Assembly (NCBI GenBank): GCA_040384665.1
Contig: JAZKIY010000006.1
Coordinates: 1-64,000, forward strand
Direction: 5' to 3'
DNA length: 64,000 nt
From: PCRC01 sp040384665
Lineage (GTDB): Bacteria > Pseudomonadota > Gammaproteobacteria > Burkholderiales > Burkholderiaceae_C
Shown here: piece by piece, positions 7,039 through 15,105 of the stretch
Layout: every line of letters begins with the position of its first letter
How positions within the stretch are numbered: position 1 is the first letter of the stretch
The notes under the pieces: model-generated
The model's input: only the letters and a program-made list of their open reading frames with translations
Databases searched by the model: none
Told to the model about the DNA's origin: nothing
Translations under genes and position numbers: made by a program

Positions 7039-8868
7039 TTACGCGGCGGCGTCCCGCAGCTCACCACCGCCAAGGTACTGCAGGCGGGCGTAGGTGCCGT
7101 TCATGCGCATCAGTTCGGCGTGGCTGCCCTGTTCCAGGATGCGGCCACGCTCCATCACCACCACCCGGTCGGCGTGTTCGATGGTGGACAGGCGGTGGGC
7201 GATCACCAGGGTGGTGCGGCCCGCCATCAAGCGTTGCAGCGCCTCCTGCACCAGACGTTCGGACTCGGTGTCCAGTGCAGAGGTGGCTTCGTCGAGGATC
7301 AGCACCGGCGCGCTTTTGTAGAGTGCCCGGGCAATTGCCAGCCGCTGGCGCTGCCCACCCGACAGTTGTGCCGCGTTGTGGCCTACCGCCGTGTTCAAGC
7401 CCAGTGGCAGGGTGCGCACATGGTCGGCCAGGTTCGCGGCTTCCAGCGCCGACCACACGCGCTCGTCGTCCCGCGGCATGCCGAGGCAGACGTTGGTGGC
7501 GAGTGTGTCGTTGAGCATCACCACGTCCTGGCTCACCATGGCAAACTGGCCACGCAGCGCAGCGAGCTGCCAATCGGCGATGTCGTGGCCGTCCAACAGC
7601 ACCCGGCCGCTGGTCGGCAGCACAAAGCGCGGCAGCAGGTTGGCCAGCGTGGTCTTGCCGGAGCCGGAAGCGCCGACCAGTGCCACCACCTCGCCGGGGG
7701 CGATGGTCAGGCTGAAGCGGTCCAGCGCCGGAGCGGTTTCCGACTGGTACTGCACCGACACGTCCTTGAACACGATGCTGCCGCTCGTGCTCGTGCTCGT
7801 GCCTGACGCCGTGCTGGCGGGTTTGTAGACGCCAGAAGCCTCGACCGGCGTGAACTCGATCAAATCGAGCGCCCGTTCCAATGCGGCCATGCTGCGGGTG
7901 ATGGGGCTGGCGATGCCAGCCAGGTGCTTGATGGGGGCCAGCAACATCAGCATCGCGGTGATGAAGGACACAAAGCTGCCGACCGACACGTTGTTGCCAC
8001 TGCTTTGCACCAGTGCAATGCAAATCACTGCCGACAGTGCGGTGGCCGCCAGCATTTGCGTCAGCGGTGTCATCGCAGCCGAGGCCATGATGGACTTCAT
8101 CGTCAGGCCCCGGAGCTTGTGGCTCAGGTCAAAAAACCGGGTGGACTGCGACGGTTGCGCCGCGTGCAGCCGCACCATCCGGTGGGCCAACACGTTTTCT
8201 TCCACCACATAAGCGAGGTTGTCGGTCGCGTCCTGGCTGGCTTTGGCTATTTTGTACAGGCGGCGCGACAGCGTGCGCATCACGTAGGTGACCGACGGGA
8301 ACAGCAGCGCCACGATCAGCGTCAGCTTCCAGTTCAGGTAGAGCAGGTAGCCGACGAGTGCGATCAGCGTCAGTGTGTCGCGGGCCATCCCCAGCAGCGC
8401 GTTGACGAGTTGCGTCGCGCCGGTCTGGACCTCGTACACCACGGTGTTGGACAGCGCACTGGCCGATTGGCGCGAGAACAGTGCCATGTCGGCGTCCAGC
8501 AGGCGGTCGAACGACTTGCGCCGCAGCGCCAGCATGCCCTGGTTGGCCACCTTCGCCAAGGCCACCTCGGCCAGGTAGCCGCAAAAACCTCGCACGCCAA
8601 ACAACAGCAGCAGCACGATGGGCACCAGCCACAGGCTGAAGCTGCCGCGCTGAAAGCCTTGGTCCAGCAGCGGCTGCATCAGCGCCGGGATCAGCGGCTC
8701 GGTGGCCGAACCCAACACGGTGGCCAGTGCCGCCACGCCCCAGATGCCCTTGGACTGGCCGAAATAAGGCTGCAGTCGCCGGAAGGCTTTCAGGGAGATG
8801 CGTTTGGGCGTGTCGGCAGCAGGTTCAGGCGCTGCTGGCTGCGCGGTGGGGGTGGATGCGTCAGCCAC
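7039..8868 (-). CDS. msbA: Lipid A export ABC transporter, ATP-binding/permease (MsbA type)
   Basis: About 609 residues: an exporter transmembrane domain (residues ~25-320) fused to a nucleotide-binding domain with Walker A GASGSGKTT, ABC signature AQLSGGQRQRLAIARAL, Walker B VLILDEATSALD and the H-loop AHRLST. The family flips lipid A core across the inner membrane. The GTG at 8868 (VADASTPT) is my preferred start; a TTG at 8898 adds a basic peptide that looks untranslated, and neither has a convincing Shine-Dalgarno. The linker before the nucleotide-binding domain contains Thr-Ser repeats encoded by a hexanucleotide tandem repeat (7783-7802). It is divergent from tolB. Confidence 0.92.
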   Translation of the reverse strand: MADASTPTAQPAAPEPAADTPKRISLKAFRRLQPYFGQSKGIWGVAALATVLGSATEPLIPALMQPLLDQGFQRGSFSLWLVPIVLLLLFGVRGFCGYLAEVALAKVANQGMLALRRKSFDRLLDADMALFSRQSASALSNTVVYEVQTGATQLVNALLGMARDTLTLIALVGYLLYLNWKLTLIVALLFPSVTYVMRTLSRRLYKIAKASQDATDNLAYVVEENVLAHRMVRLHAAQPSQSTRFFDLSHKLRGLTMKSIMASAAMTPLTQMLAATALSAVICIALVQSSGNNVSVGSFVSFITAMLMLLAPIKHLAGIASPITRSMAALERALDLIEFTPVEASGVYKPASTASGTSTSTSGSIVFKDVSVQYQSETAPALDRFSLTIAPGEVVALVGASGSGKTTLANLLPRFVLPTSGRVLLDGHDIADWQLAALRGQFAMVSQDVVMLNDTLATNVCLGMPRDDERVWSALEAANLADHVRTLPLGLNTAVGHNAAQLSGGQRQRLAIARALYKSAPVLILDEATSALDTESERLVQEALQRLMAGRTTLVIAHRLSTIEHADRVVVMERGRILEQGSHAELMRMNGTYARLQYLGGGELRDAAA

Positions 8869-9026
8869 AGTGAGGTGGCGTCGTGGTGGTCTGCGCAATG
8901 TGCAATGGGGAATGCGCGCGCGTGGTCGATTTCGACACGCTACCGGGCAAAATTTCCCGGCGGGTCACGGGCAGCAGGGCCATGACTGTTAAAGTATTAC
9001 CGTTCATTCCACTATTTTCCATCAAT

Positions 9027-10319
9027 ATGTGCTCAATCAAAGTGGCCGCAGGCGCCTTGTCCAAAAGCCTTGCCGTCTTTTTTCTTGCGCTTTGGATGCA
9101 AGCCTCGTTTGCGCAGGTGCGTGTTGACGTGACCGGCGTCGGCCTGACGCAGTTGCCGATTGCCATCGCCAGTTTCAAGGGCAACGAGCTGGCACCCCAG
9201 CAAATCGGCAGCATCGTGCGTGCCGACCTGGAGCGCAGCGGCCAGTTTCGCAGTGTTGACGCCTCGGGTGCGTCGCTGGACGAGTTGTCCCGCCCCGACA
9301 TGGCGCCTTGGAAAGAAAAAGGCGCCGACTCGCTGCTGACCGGCAGCGTGCGCAAGCTGAACAACGGCCGCTTTGACGTCCGCTTCCGCCTCTGGGACGC
9401 GGTGCGCGGCCAAGACCTCGGCGGGCAGAGCTTCTCGGTCAGCGAAATTGATCTGCGTTTGGCGGCCCACCGCATTTCCGACTACGTGTACGAAAAGCTG
9501 ACCGGCGAAAAAGGCATCTTCTCGACCCGCATTGCTTACGTGACCAAGTCGGCCAACCGTTTCAACCTCTGGGTGGCCGATGCCGATGGCGAGGGTTACC
9601 AAAGCGCCTTGTCCAGCTCCGAGCCGATCATTTCGCCCGCTTGGTCTCCGAACGGCGAGCAACTGGCCTATGTGTCGTTTGAAACCCGCAAGCCCATCGT
9701 TTACGTCCACGACGTGTCCACTGGCAAGCGCCGCCTGCTGGCCAGTTTCCGCGGTTCCAACAGCTCACCCGCCTGGGCGCCAGATGGCGGCTCGCTGGCC
9801 GTGACGCTGAGCCGCGAAGGTGGTTCGCAGCTGTTCACCATCAACGCGGCTGGCGGTGAACCCAATCGCCTGACCTCGTCGCCCAGCATCGACACCGAAG
9901 CTGTTTATTCGCCCAAAGGCGACCAGATTTACTTCGTGAGCGACCGCGGTGGCCAGCCGCAGATCTACCGCATGTCCTCCGGCGGTGGCTCGGTGGCCCG
10001 TGTGACTTTCTCTGGCAGCTACAACATCTCGCCTGCGCTGAGCCCGGATGGCCGCTGGATGGCTTACGTGTCGCGTGAAGGCGGCGGCTACAAACTCAAG
10101 CTGCTCGAACTGGCGTCCGGTTCGGTGTCCACCCTGACCGACACCACGGCCGACGAAAGCCCGAGCTTCGCGCCCAACAGCCGTTTGATCATTTACGCAA
10201 CCACCCAGGGTGGCCGCGACACATTGATGACCACCACGCTGGACGGCCGCATCAAGTCGCGTCTGACCGGTGCCCCCGGCGATTTGCGGGAACCTGCATG
10301 GGGTCCCTTCCTCAAATAA
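9027..10319 (+). CDS. tolB: Tol-Pal system beta-propeller protein TolB
   Basis: A periplasmic protein of 430 residues, the same length as E. coli TolB. A signal peptide (SLAVFFLALWMQASFA, cleavage before QVRVDVTG) leads into an N-terminal domain and a six-bladed propeller with repeated S(P/A)AW-(S/A)P-(N/D)G and LSPDGRWMAYVS units. It links Pal to the inner-membrane TolQRA complex during outer-membrane constriction. The ATG at 9027 gives the expected signal peptide; an in-frame ATG at 8982 is an alternative and would lengthen the n-region. pal and cpoB follow directly, while tolQRA are not in the window before it. Confidence 0.94.
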   Translation: MCSIKVAAGALSKSLAVFFLALWMQASFAQVRVDVTGVGLTQLPIAIASFKGNELAPQQIGSIVRADLERSGQFRSVDASGASLDELSRPDMAPWKEKGADSLLTGSVRKLNNGRFDVRFRLWDAVRGQDLGGQSFSVSEIDLRLAAHRISDYVYEKLTGEKGIFSTRIAYVTKSANRFNLWVADADGEGYQSALSSSEPIISPAWSPNGEQLAYVSFETRKPIVYVHDVSTGKRRLLASFRGSNSSPAWAPDGGSLAVTLSREGGSQLFTINAAGGEPNRLTSSPSIDTEAVYSPKGDQIYFVSDRGGQPQIYRMSSGGGSVARVTFSGSYNISPALSPDGRWMAYVSREGGGYKLKLLELASGSVSTLTDTTADESPSFAPNSRLIIYATTQGGRDTLMTTTLDGRIKSRLTGAPGDLREPAWGPFLK

Positions 10320-10346
10320 GCTTCTTTGTACCGTTTTGACTTGCGC

Positions 10347-10883
10347 ATGAAAATTGTTATCCCTCTGCTTTCCGCCGTTTTGTTCCTGGGTGGCTGCGCC
10401 TCCCGCATCAACCTGGACGAGGTGCCGGTCGAAGACCGCTCCGGCAAGTCTGTGGGTACCGGTGCTGACGGGGCAGTGGCATCTGGCCAGCCCGGCAGCA
10501 TTGGCAGTGCCGAAGGGGTTCCGCTGAGCGTGATCCCTTCTGACGCCCCGGCTGATGAACGGGCCCGCAGCGTCTACTTTGACTACGACAGCGCCGTCGT
10601 CAAACCCGAGTTCGCGCCGCTGCTGGCGCGGTTTTCGGATTACCTCAAAGCCAACCGCCAGCGCAAGCTGACGGTAGAAGGCCACACCGACGAGCGTGGT
10701 GGCCGTGAGTACAACCTGGCGCTGGGCCAGCGGCGTGCCGAAGCCGTGCGCAAATCGCTGCTGTTGTCTGGCGCCGAGCCTGCCCAGGTCGAGGCGGTCA
10801 GCTTCGGCAAGGAGAAACTCGCTGCTGTCGGGGATGACGAGCCGTCCAATGCCAAGAATCGCCGTGCCGAGATCAACCCATGA
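10347..10883 (+). CDS. pal: Peptidoglycan-associated lipoprotein
   Basis: 178 residues. The lipoprotein signal MKIVIPLLSAVLFLGGC has lipobox LGGC with the lipidated Cys17. The C-terminal OmpA-like domain reads YFDYDSAVVKPEF, then EGHTDERGGREYNLALGQRRA, with the Asp and Arg that bind diaminopimelate in peptidoglycan. It anchors the outer membrane and partners TolB. An upstream in-frame TTG (10326) is unlikely because ATG 10347 begins the signal peptide. Its stop overlaps the cpoB start (ATGA). Confidence 0.96.
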   Translation: MKIVIPLLSAVLFLGGCASRINLDEVPVEDRSGKSVGTGADGAVASGQPGSIGSAEGVPLSVIPSDAPADERARSVYFDYDSAVVKPEFAPLLARFSDYLKANRQRKLTVEGHTDERGGREYNLALGQRRAEAVRKSLLLSGAEPAQVEAVSFGKEKLAAVGDDEPSNAKNRRAEINP

Positions 10884-11686
10884 AGACCATGACGAACCTA
10901 TTTGCCCACTCCGCCAAATTTCTGACCGTGGCTTGCCTCGGCGTGTCTGCGCTGACGGCCCAGGCCCAGTTCTTCGACGACCGCGATGCGCGCAAATCCA
11001 TCCTGGAACTTCGCCAGCGTCTCGAGACCGATCGCCAGACAGCGACCGTTAACCAGACCCGCTTGCTGGAAGAGGTGAGTCGCAGCAGCCAGGAAAACGC
11101 CTTGCTGCGCGGTCAGGTGCTGGACCTGCAAAGCCAGCTCGAAGCCATTCGTGGTGACATTGCCCGGATGCGTGCCCAGAACGATGCGGTGGCACGCGAC
11201 TTTGCCGACGTGCAGAAGCGCCAGAAAGAAGTGCTGCAGCCGCTGGAAGAGCGCCTGCGCAAGATTGAGCCGTTCAAGGTCACGGTCGATGGCCGCGAAT
11301 TTGTGGCCGAGGCCGCCGAAAAGCGCGAGTACGAAGCTGGCCTGGCCCTGTTCCGTGGTGGTGATTTCCCCGGTGCACAAGGCGTGTTCCAGAGCCTGGT
11401 GCGCCGCTACCCCTCCAGCGGTTTTGTCCCCTCGTCGCTGTTCTGGCTGGGCAATGCACAGTACGCCAACCGCGACTATGCCGGTGCTGTGGCCAACCTG
11501 CGTGCCATGGTTGCCCAGACGCCAGACCATCCCCGTGTGCCTGACGCGTTGCTCGCCATGGCCAACAGCCAGATCGAGCTGAACGACAACGCCGGTGCCC
11601 GCCGCTCGCTGGAAGACATCGTGCGGACCTACCCGCGCTCGGAAGCTGCCGCGCCTGCACGCGAGCGTTTGTCCAAACTCAAGTAA
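10880..11686 (+). CDS. cpoB: Cell division coordinator CpoB (YbgF)
   Basis: 268 residues, periplasmic, with a signal peptide ending ALTAQAQ. An N-terminal coiled coil (about residues 40-130: RQRLETDRQ, LLRGQVLDLQSQLEAI) drives trimerisation. Three TPR-like repeats follow from about residue 145 (YEAGLALFRGGDFPGA, AQYANRDYAGAVANL, ARRSLEDIVRTYP). CpoB links Tol-Pal to PBP1B during division. It is the last gene of tolB-pal-cpoB. A short AGTGCC/GGCACT hairpin (11707-11721) follows the stop but lacks a T-run. Confidence 0.95.
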   Translation: MKTMTNLFAHSAKFLTVACLGVSALTAQAQFFDDRDARKSILELRQRLETDRQTATVNQTRLLEEVSRSSQENALLRGQVLDLQSQLEAIRGDIARMRAQNDAVARDFADVQKRQKEVLQPLEERLRKIEPFKVTVDGREFVAEAAEKREYEAGLALFRGGDFPGAQGVFQSLVRRYPSSGFVPSSLFWLGNAQYANRDYAGAVANLRAMVAQTPDHPRVPDALLAMANSQIELNDNAGARRSLEDIVRTYPRSEAAAPARERLSKLK

Positions 11687-11736
11687 ACCCATCACACGCG
11701 GGGTGAAGTGCCCATGGCACTGCCCCCCGCACGGGC

Positions 11737-12528
11737 ATGACACCCTCACGCATGCCTTCTTCAGCATTCCCCATGGATTTTGAGCGGCGTTTCGGCGGCA
11801 TTGCCCGCCTGTACGGCGCTGCCGGTGCCAACCGCATCTGGCAAGCACATGTCGGCGTGGTTGGCCTGGGTGGGGTGGGCTCCTGGGCGGCCGAGGCATT
11901 GGCGCGCAGCGGCGTCCGTGCCCTGACACTGATCGACCTGGACCAGGTGGCCGAGTCCAACATCAACCGGCAGGTGCTGGCGGTCGACGACACACTGGGC
12001 ATGGCCAAAGTGTTCGCCATGCAGCAACGCATTGCGCAGATCAATCCCAATTGTGTGACCACCGTGGTCGAAGAGTTTGTGACGCCCGAAAACTGCGCGG
12101 CCTTGCTGCCCACGGGACTGGACGCCTTGGTAGACGCCTGTGACCAGATGTCTGCGAAAGCCGCACTGGCACTCTGGGCGCGGCAATCGGGCCTGCCATT
12201 TGTGACGGCCGGTGCGGCCGGTGGCAAGCGCTTGGCCCATCTGGCCGACATGGCGGATCTGGCCGACGTGACCCACGACCCCTTGCTCGCCAACCTGCGT
12301 TACCGCCTGCGCAAGCAGCATGGCTTGCCCGGCAAGGGCGCGATGGGCGTGCACTGCGTCTTCAGCCGAGAGCCCGTGGCACAGGCCGCCGACGCCTGTG
12401 CCACCGACGGTTCGCTCAACTGCGCTGGCTACGGCTCGTTTGCCCCCGTGACCGCGACTTTCGGGCAGTGTGCAGCGGGGTGGATTTTGAACCAACTCGC
12501 TGGGGGAACGGCTAAAACAAGGCTATAA
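11737..12528 (+). CDS. tcdA: tRNA threonylcarbamoyladenosine dehydratase
   Basis: A 263-residue E1-like (ThiF/MoeB-fold) enzyme that cyclises t6A37 to ct6A in ANN-decoding tRNAs. The ATP-binding loop GLGGVGSWAAEALARSG is at about residues 44-60, followed by TLIDLDQV, NINRQV, DACDQMSAKAAL and a C-terminal SFAPVTATFGQCAAGWILN. It fits TcdA (CsdL) better than ThiF because it lacks a rhodanese domain and Zn cysteines. Starts at 11737, 11752 and 11773 are all possible; 11773 (MDFERRFGGI) matches the usual N-terminus. It sits directly before two tRNA-Lys genes whose promoter overlaps its stop codon. tRNA-Lys reads AAR codons, so it is a likely t6A/ct6A substrate. Confidence 0.93.
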   Translation: MTPSRMPSSAFPMDFERRFGGIARLYGAAGANRIWQAHVGVVGLGGVGSWAAEALARSGVRALTLIDLDQVAESNINRQVLAVDDTLGMAKVFAMQQRIAQINPNCVTTVVEEFVTPENCAALLPTGLDALVDACDQMSAKAALALWARQSGLPFVTAGAAGGKRLAHLADMADLADVTHDPLLANLRYRLRKQHGLPGKGAMGVHCVFSREPVAQAADACATDGSLNCAGYGSFAPVTATFGQCAAGWILNQLAGGTAKTRL

Positions 12529-12529
12529 T
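12524..12529 (+). promoter_or_regulatory. Probable -10 box of the tRNA-Lys operon
   Basis: A perfect TATAAT lies across the tcdA stop codon (TAA at 12526-12528), about 56 nt before the first tRNA-Lys. No good -35 hexamer is seen 16-18 nt upstream (the region reads CGCTGGGGG), so the promoter may rely on other contacts. Transcription would start near 12536. Confidence 0.5.
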
Positions 12530-12585
12530 TTAAGGCTGTCTTAAACCAAGTCCGTTAAAAAGATTGGGTCGCAGACAACGCCTTC

Positions 12586-12661
12586 GGGACGTTAGCTCAG
12601 TTGGTAGAGCAGCGGACTTTTAATCCGTTTGTCGTGGGTTCGACCCCCGCACGTCCCACCA
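12586..12661 (+). tRNA. tRNA-Lys (anticodon TTT)
   Basis: A 76-nt cloverleaf with encoded CCA. Acceptor GGGACGT pairs with ACGTCCC, the D arm contains AGCTCAGTTGGTAGAGC, the anticodon loop CTTTTAA places TTT at 12619-12621, and the T arm is GTGGGTTCGACCCCC. It decodes AAA and AAG. Confidence 0.97.
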
Positions 12662-12758
12662 ATACCATTGCCGGATTTCATTCGGCAGTACGTGCACCAT
12701 GCCAGTCGACGGCATGGGCACAGCCCGCTGCAACACAGCGGGTGTGGGCAATGACAGT
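12662..12758 (+). other. Inter-tRNA spacer with two strong hairpins
   Basis: The 97-nt spacer between the two tRNA-Lys genes folds into two hairpins: CCATGCC/GGCATGG, extended by GTGC/GCAC, around the sequence AGTCGAC, and CCCGCTG/CAGCGGG around CAACA. They lie back to back and probably mark RNase processing sites in the precursor transcript. Confidence 0.5.
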
Positions 12759-12834
12759 GGGTTCTTAGCTCAGTTGGTAGAGCAGCGGACTCTTAATCCG
12801 TAGGTCGAGTGTTCGAGTCACTCAGGACCCACCA
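12759..12834 (+). tRNA. tRNA-Lys (anticodon CTT)
   Basis: A 76-nt cloverleaf with encoded CCA. Acceptor GGGTTCT pairs with AGGACCC (one G-T), the D arm is nearly identical to the upstream tRNA, and the anticodon loop CTCTTAA gives CTT. It reads AAG only. Body sequences of the two tRNA-Lys genes differ in the T arm and acceptor, so this is not a recent simple duplicate. Confidence 0.97.
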
Positions 12835-12842
12835 CTCAAATC

Positions 12843-12874
12843 AAGGACTTAGCTGCAAGGCTAAGTCCTTTTTC
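12843..12874 (+). terminator. Rho-independent terminator of the tRNA-Lys operon
   Basis: A perfect 10-bp stem AAGGACTTAG/CTAAGTCCTT with an 8-nt loop runs into TTTCTTT. It begins 9 nt after the second tRNA-Lys, a textbook intrinsic terminator. Confidence 0.92.
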
Positions 12875-13018
12875 TTTGGCGGCCGTGACGAAAGCGTGAC
12901 GGTATTGCCCACGCTTCAGCCCGAAAGCCGTTGTCGTCGCGATGACAAGACATCCCGATGGTCATCCCTAGACTGAGCCTTTGCCAACCATGGCGATCAG
13001 ACTTCAAGGAGACACAAC

Positions 13019-13798
13019 ATGGCATGGGAGATTCAAGTGGTGGACGGTTGCGCGGTGGTGCGCATGAACACCAACAAGGTCAACGTCCAGAACGACCAGT
13101 TTTTCGGCGATCTGCACGGCGCCTTTGACCGGCTTGAGCGCGAGTTCAGCGAACTGCCTGTGGTGCTGACAGGCCAGGGCGATGCGTTCTCGGCCGGGAT
13201 CGACTTCCAGTACAGCTTCAGCATCTTTGGCAGCGGAAATCTCGACAAGATACGGGATTGGTACCGTGCCTACCGCGAGACCAACCTGCGCATCTTCACC
13301 TACCCACGCCCCACGGTGGCGGCCGTGAACGGGCACGCCATTGCCGGTGGGCTGATCACCGCACTCGACTGCGATTTCCGGGTGGCTGCCCGCAAGCCGG
13401 CCAAGTTTGGCCTCAACGAGGTGCCCATCGGCATTCCGATGCCGGCCGCCTATGTGGAGATCATCAAGTACGCGCTGGGCGACCAGGTGGGCGCGCTCAC
13501 CACACTGCGTGGCAAGCTCTACGAGTTTGACGAGGCCGAGCGGCTGGGGTTTTTCCACCAAGTGGTGGCGCCCGACCAGTTAATGGCCACGGCGATGGAC
13601 TACGCACGCTGCATCACGCCCGACTGCAATACAGCGTATGCCATGTCCAAAAAAGCATTGCAGGACGGCGTGATGCGGCAAATCCAGGAACGCACGGTGG
13701 CGCTGGACGCCCAATTGCCAGCCGGCATGAGCGACGCGGGCAACCGGCGTGCGCAGGACCGTCGCCGGCAGGAAATCATGCACAGGCACAAAGGCTAA
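13019..13798 (+). CDS. Crotonase-fold enoyl-CoA hydratase/isomerase family protein
   Basis: 259 residues with a strong AAGGAG ribosome-binding site. The crotonase oxyanion-hole regions are visible as AFSAGIDF (about 56-63) and NGHAIAGGLITALDCDF (104-120). One catalytic glutamate equivalent is kept in GLNEVPIGIP (Glu134), but where classical hydratases have the first catalytic Glu (GGGCELA) this protein reads GGLITA. So a plain enoyl-CoA hydratase role is doubtful; isomerase or hydrolase activity is possible. It is followed 3 nt later by a GST gene and then a DsbA/HCCA-isomerase-like gene. Confidence 0.8.
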   Translation: MAWEIQVVDGCAVVRMNTNKVNVQNDQFFGDLHGAFDRLEREFSELPVVLTGQGDAFSAGIDFQYSFSIFGSGNLDKIRDWYRAYRETNLRIFTYPRPTVAAVNGHAIAGGLITALDCDFRVAARKPAKFGLNEVPIGIPMPAAYVEIIKYALGDQVGALTTLRGKLYEFDEAERLGFFHQVVAPDQLMATAMDYARCITPDCNTAYAMSKKALQDGVMRQIQERTVALDAQLPAGMSDAGNRRAQDRRRQEIMHRHKG

Positions 13799-13801
13799 CC
13801 G

Positions 13802-14482
13802 ATGATTGACCTCTACAGCTGGTCTGCGCCCAATGGCCACAAGGTACACCTGCTCATTGAAGAGCTGGGCATTCCTTACCGTATTGTGCCGATCAACATC
13901 ACCAGCGGCGACCAGCACAGCCCGCGCTACCGTGCCGTTAACCCCAACGGCAAGATTCCCGCCATCGTTGACCACGCGCCAATCGGGGGTGGCGCGCCGC
14001 ACACGGTGTTTGAGACCGGCGCGATTCTGCTGTACTTGGCCGAGAAGGACAAGCGCTTTCTGCCCGACGACATGCGCCAGCGCAGCGAGGTGCTGCAGTG
14101 GCTGTTCTGGCAGGTGGGTGGGCTGGGGCCCATGATGGGCCAGGCACAGCACTTTTTCCGTTATGCGCCAGAGCAGGTGCCATACGGCATCGCCCGCTAC
14201 CAGAAGGAAACCCGGCGCTTGCTCCAGGTCATGGACGACCGACTGAAAAGCCACGACTACCTGTGCGACACCTATTCGATTGCCGACATGGCCTGTTTTC
14301 CCTGGGTGCGTATTCACAGGATGACAGGTGTGGCATTGGACGAATTCCCCAACGTATCGGCTTGGTACAGCCGGGTTCGGGCGCGCCCGGCGGTGGGGCG
14401 CGGGCTGGACCTGCTGCGGGACCAGTGGGTGGACGTGACGAAGTCCAGCGACGCCAGGCTCAACCTGTTCCAGAAGGACTGA
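13802..14482 (+). CDS. Glutathione S-transferase family protein (YfcG/YghU-like)
   Basis: 226 residues. A thioredoxin-fold N-terminal domain has LYSWSAPNGHKVHLLIEELGI-type sequence, where the SxPN stretch is the Nu-class (YfcG/YghU) active-site signature, followed by VNPNGKIPAIVD and the glutathione-binding FETGAILLYLAE. An all-helical C-terminal domain ends in FPNVSAWYSRVRARPAV. Nu-class GSTs act as glutathione-dependent disulfide reductases or peroxidases. It lies 3 nt after the crotonase gene and 5 nt before the next, in one transcription unit. Confidence 0.88.
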   Translation: MIDLYSWSAPNGHKVHLLIEELGIPYRIVPINITSGDQHSPRYRAVNPNGKIPAIVDHAPIGGGAPHTVFETGAILLYLAEKDKRFLPDDMRQRSEVLQWLFWQVGGLGPMMGQAQHFFRYAPEQVPYGIARYQKETRRLLQVMDDRLKSHDYLCDTYSIADMACFPWVRIHRMTGVALDEFPNVSAWYSRVRARPAVGRGLDLLRDQWVDVTKSSDARLNLFQKD

Positions 14483-14487
14483 CCCCC

Positions 14488-15105
14488 ATGACCGCCGCTG
14501 ACAAGCCGCGTGTGGATGTTTTCATCGACCTGCGCAGCCCTTACTCTTACCTGGCCATCGCACCCGCCCGTGCATTGGCGCAACGCAGTGGGGTTGCTTT
14601 CGACTGGTGGCCCTTCATCACCGACTTTCAATCCGCTTACGGTGGCGAGGTGGGGGAACGTTCGGTCCGCGACGTGGCCAAGCTCAAGTACCTTTACATG
14701 GACTGCCGGCGCCTGGCCCAGCAGCAAGGACTGACCATCCGCGCCACCACCAAGCTGTGGGATGCCAAGCTGGCCAGCCAGGCCCTGCTGTTCGCAAAAA
14801 GCAAAGACAGGCTGTGGGCGTTTTGCGATCCGCTGCTGGCGGCCTTCTGGCGCCGTGAGTTTGATCTGGAATCGGCGACCGCGTTGGAAACCGCCATTGA
14901 CGCTGTGGGGCTGAACGTGGACGACTGGCGTACTTACTGCGAGGCACGTGGCCCGGGCGATCTGGCAGGAGCCATCGGCCGCGCCGATGCGCTGGGTGTG
15001 TTCGGCGCGCCCACTTTCGTCTGGAAAAACGAGTTGTTCTGGGGTGGCGACCGGCTGCCTCTGTTGGCGGCAAGGCTTGGCCAGCCTGTTCAGCCTGCGC
15101 CCTGA
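14488..15105 (+). CDS. DsbA-family / 2-hydroxychromene-2-carboxylate isomerase-like protein
   Basis: 205 residues of the kappa-class GST/HCCA isomerase family. It begins VDVFIDLRSPYSYLAIAPARAL, where the SPYSY serine is the family's catalytic position, has a central helical insertion, and ends GVFGAPTFVWKNELFWGGDRLPLL. Family members isomerise 2-hydroxychromene-2-carboxylate in naphthalene breakdown or act on other glutathione-linked substrates. The neighbouring GST and crotonase suggest a shared glutathione-dependent catabolic or detoxification step, but no ring-cleavage genes are present. Its end overlaps the convergent regulator gene by 16 nt. Confidence 0.85.
   Translation: MTAADKPRVDVFIDLRSPYSYLAIAPARALAQRSGVAFDWWPFITDFQSAYGGEVGERSVRDVAKLKYLYMDCRRLAQQQGLTIRATTKLWDAKLASQALLFAKSKDRLWAFCDPLLAAFWRREFDLESATALETAIDAVGLNVDDWRTYCEARGPGDLAGAIGRADALGVFGAPTFVWKNELFWGGDRLPLLAARLGQPVQPAP

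Noticed and set aside
8943..8960. CCGGG/CCCGG hairpin between msbA and tolB as a terminator
   Set aside because: The flanking genes are divergent, so nothing ends here, and the stem is only 5 bp.
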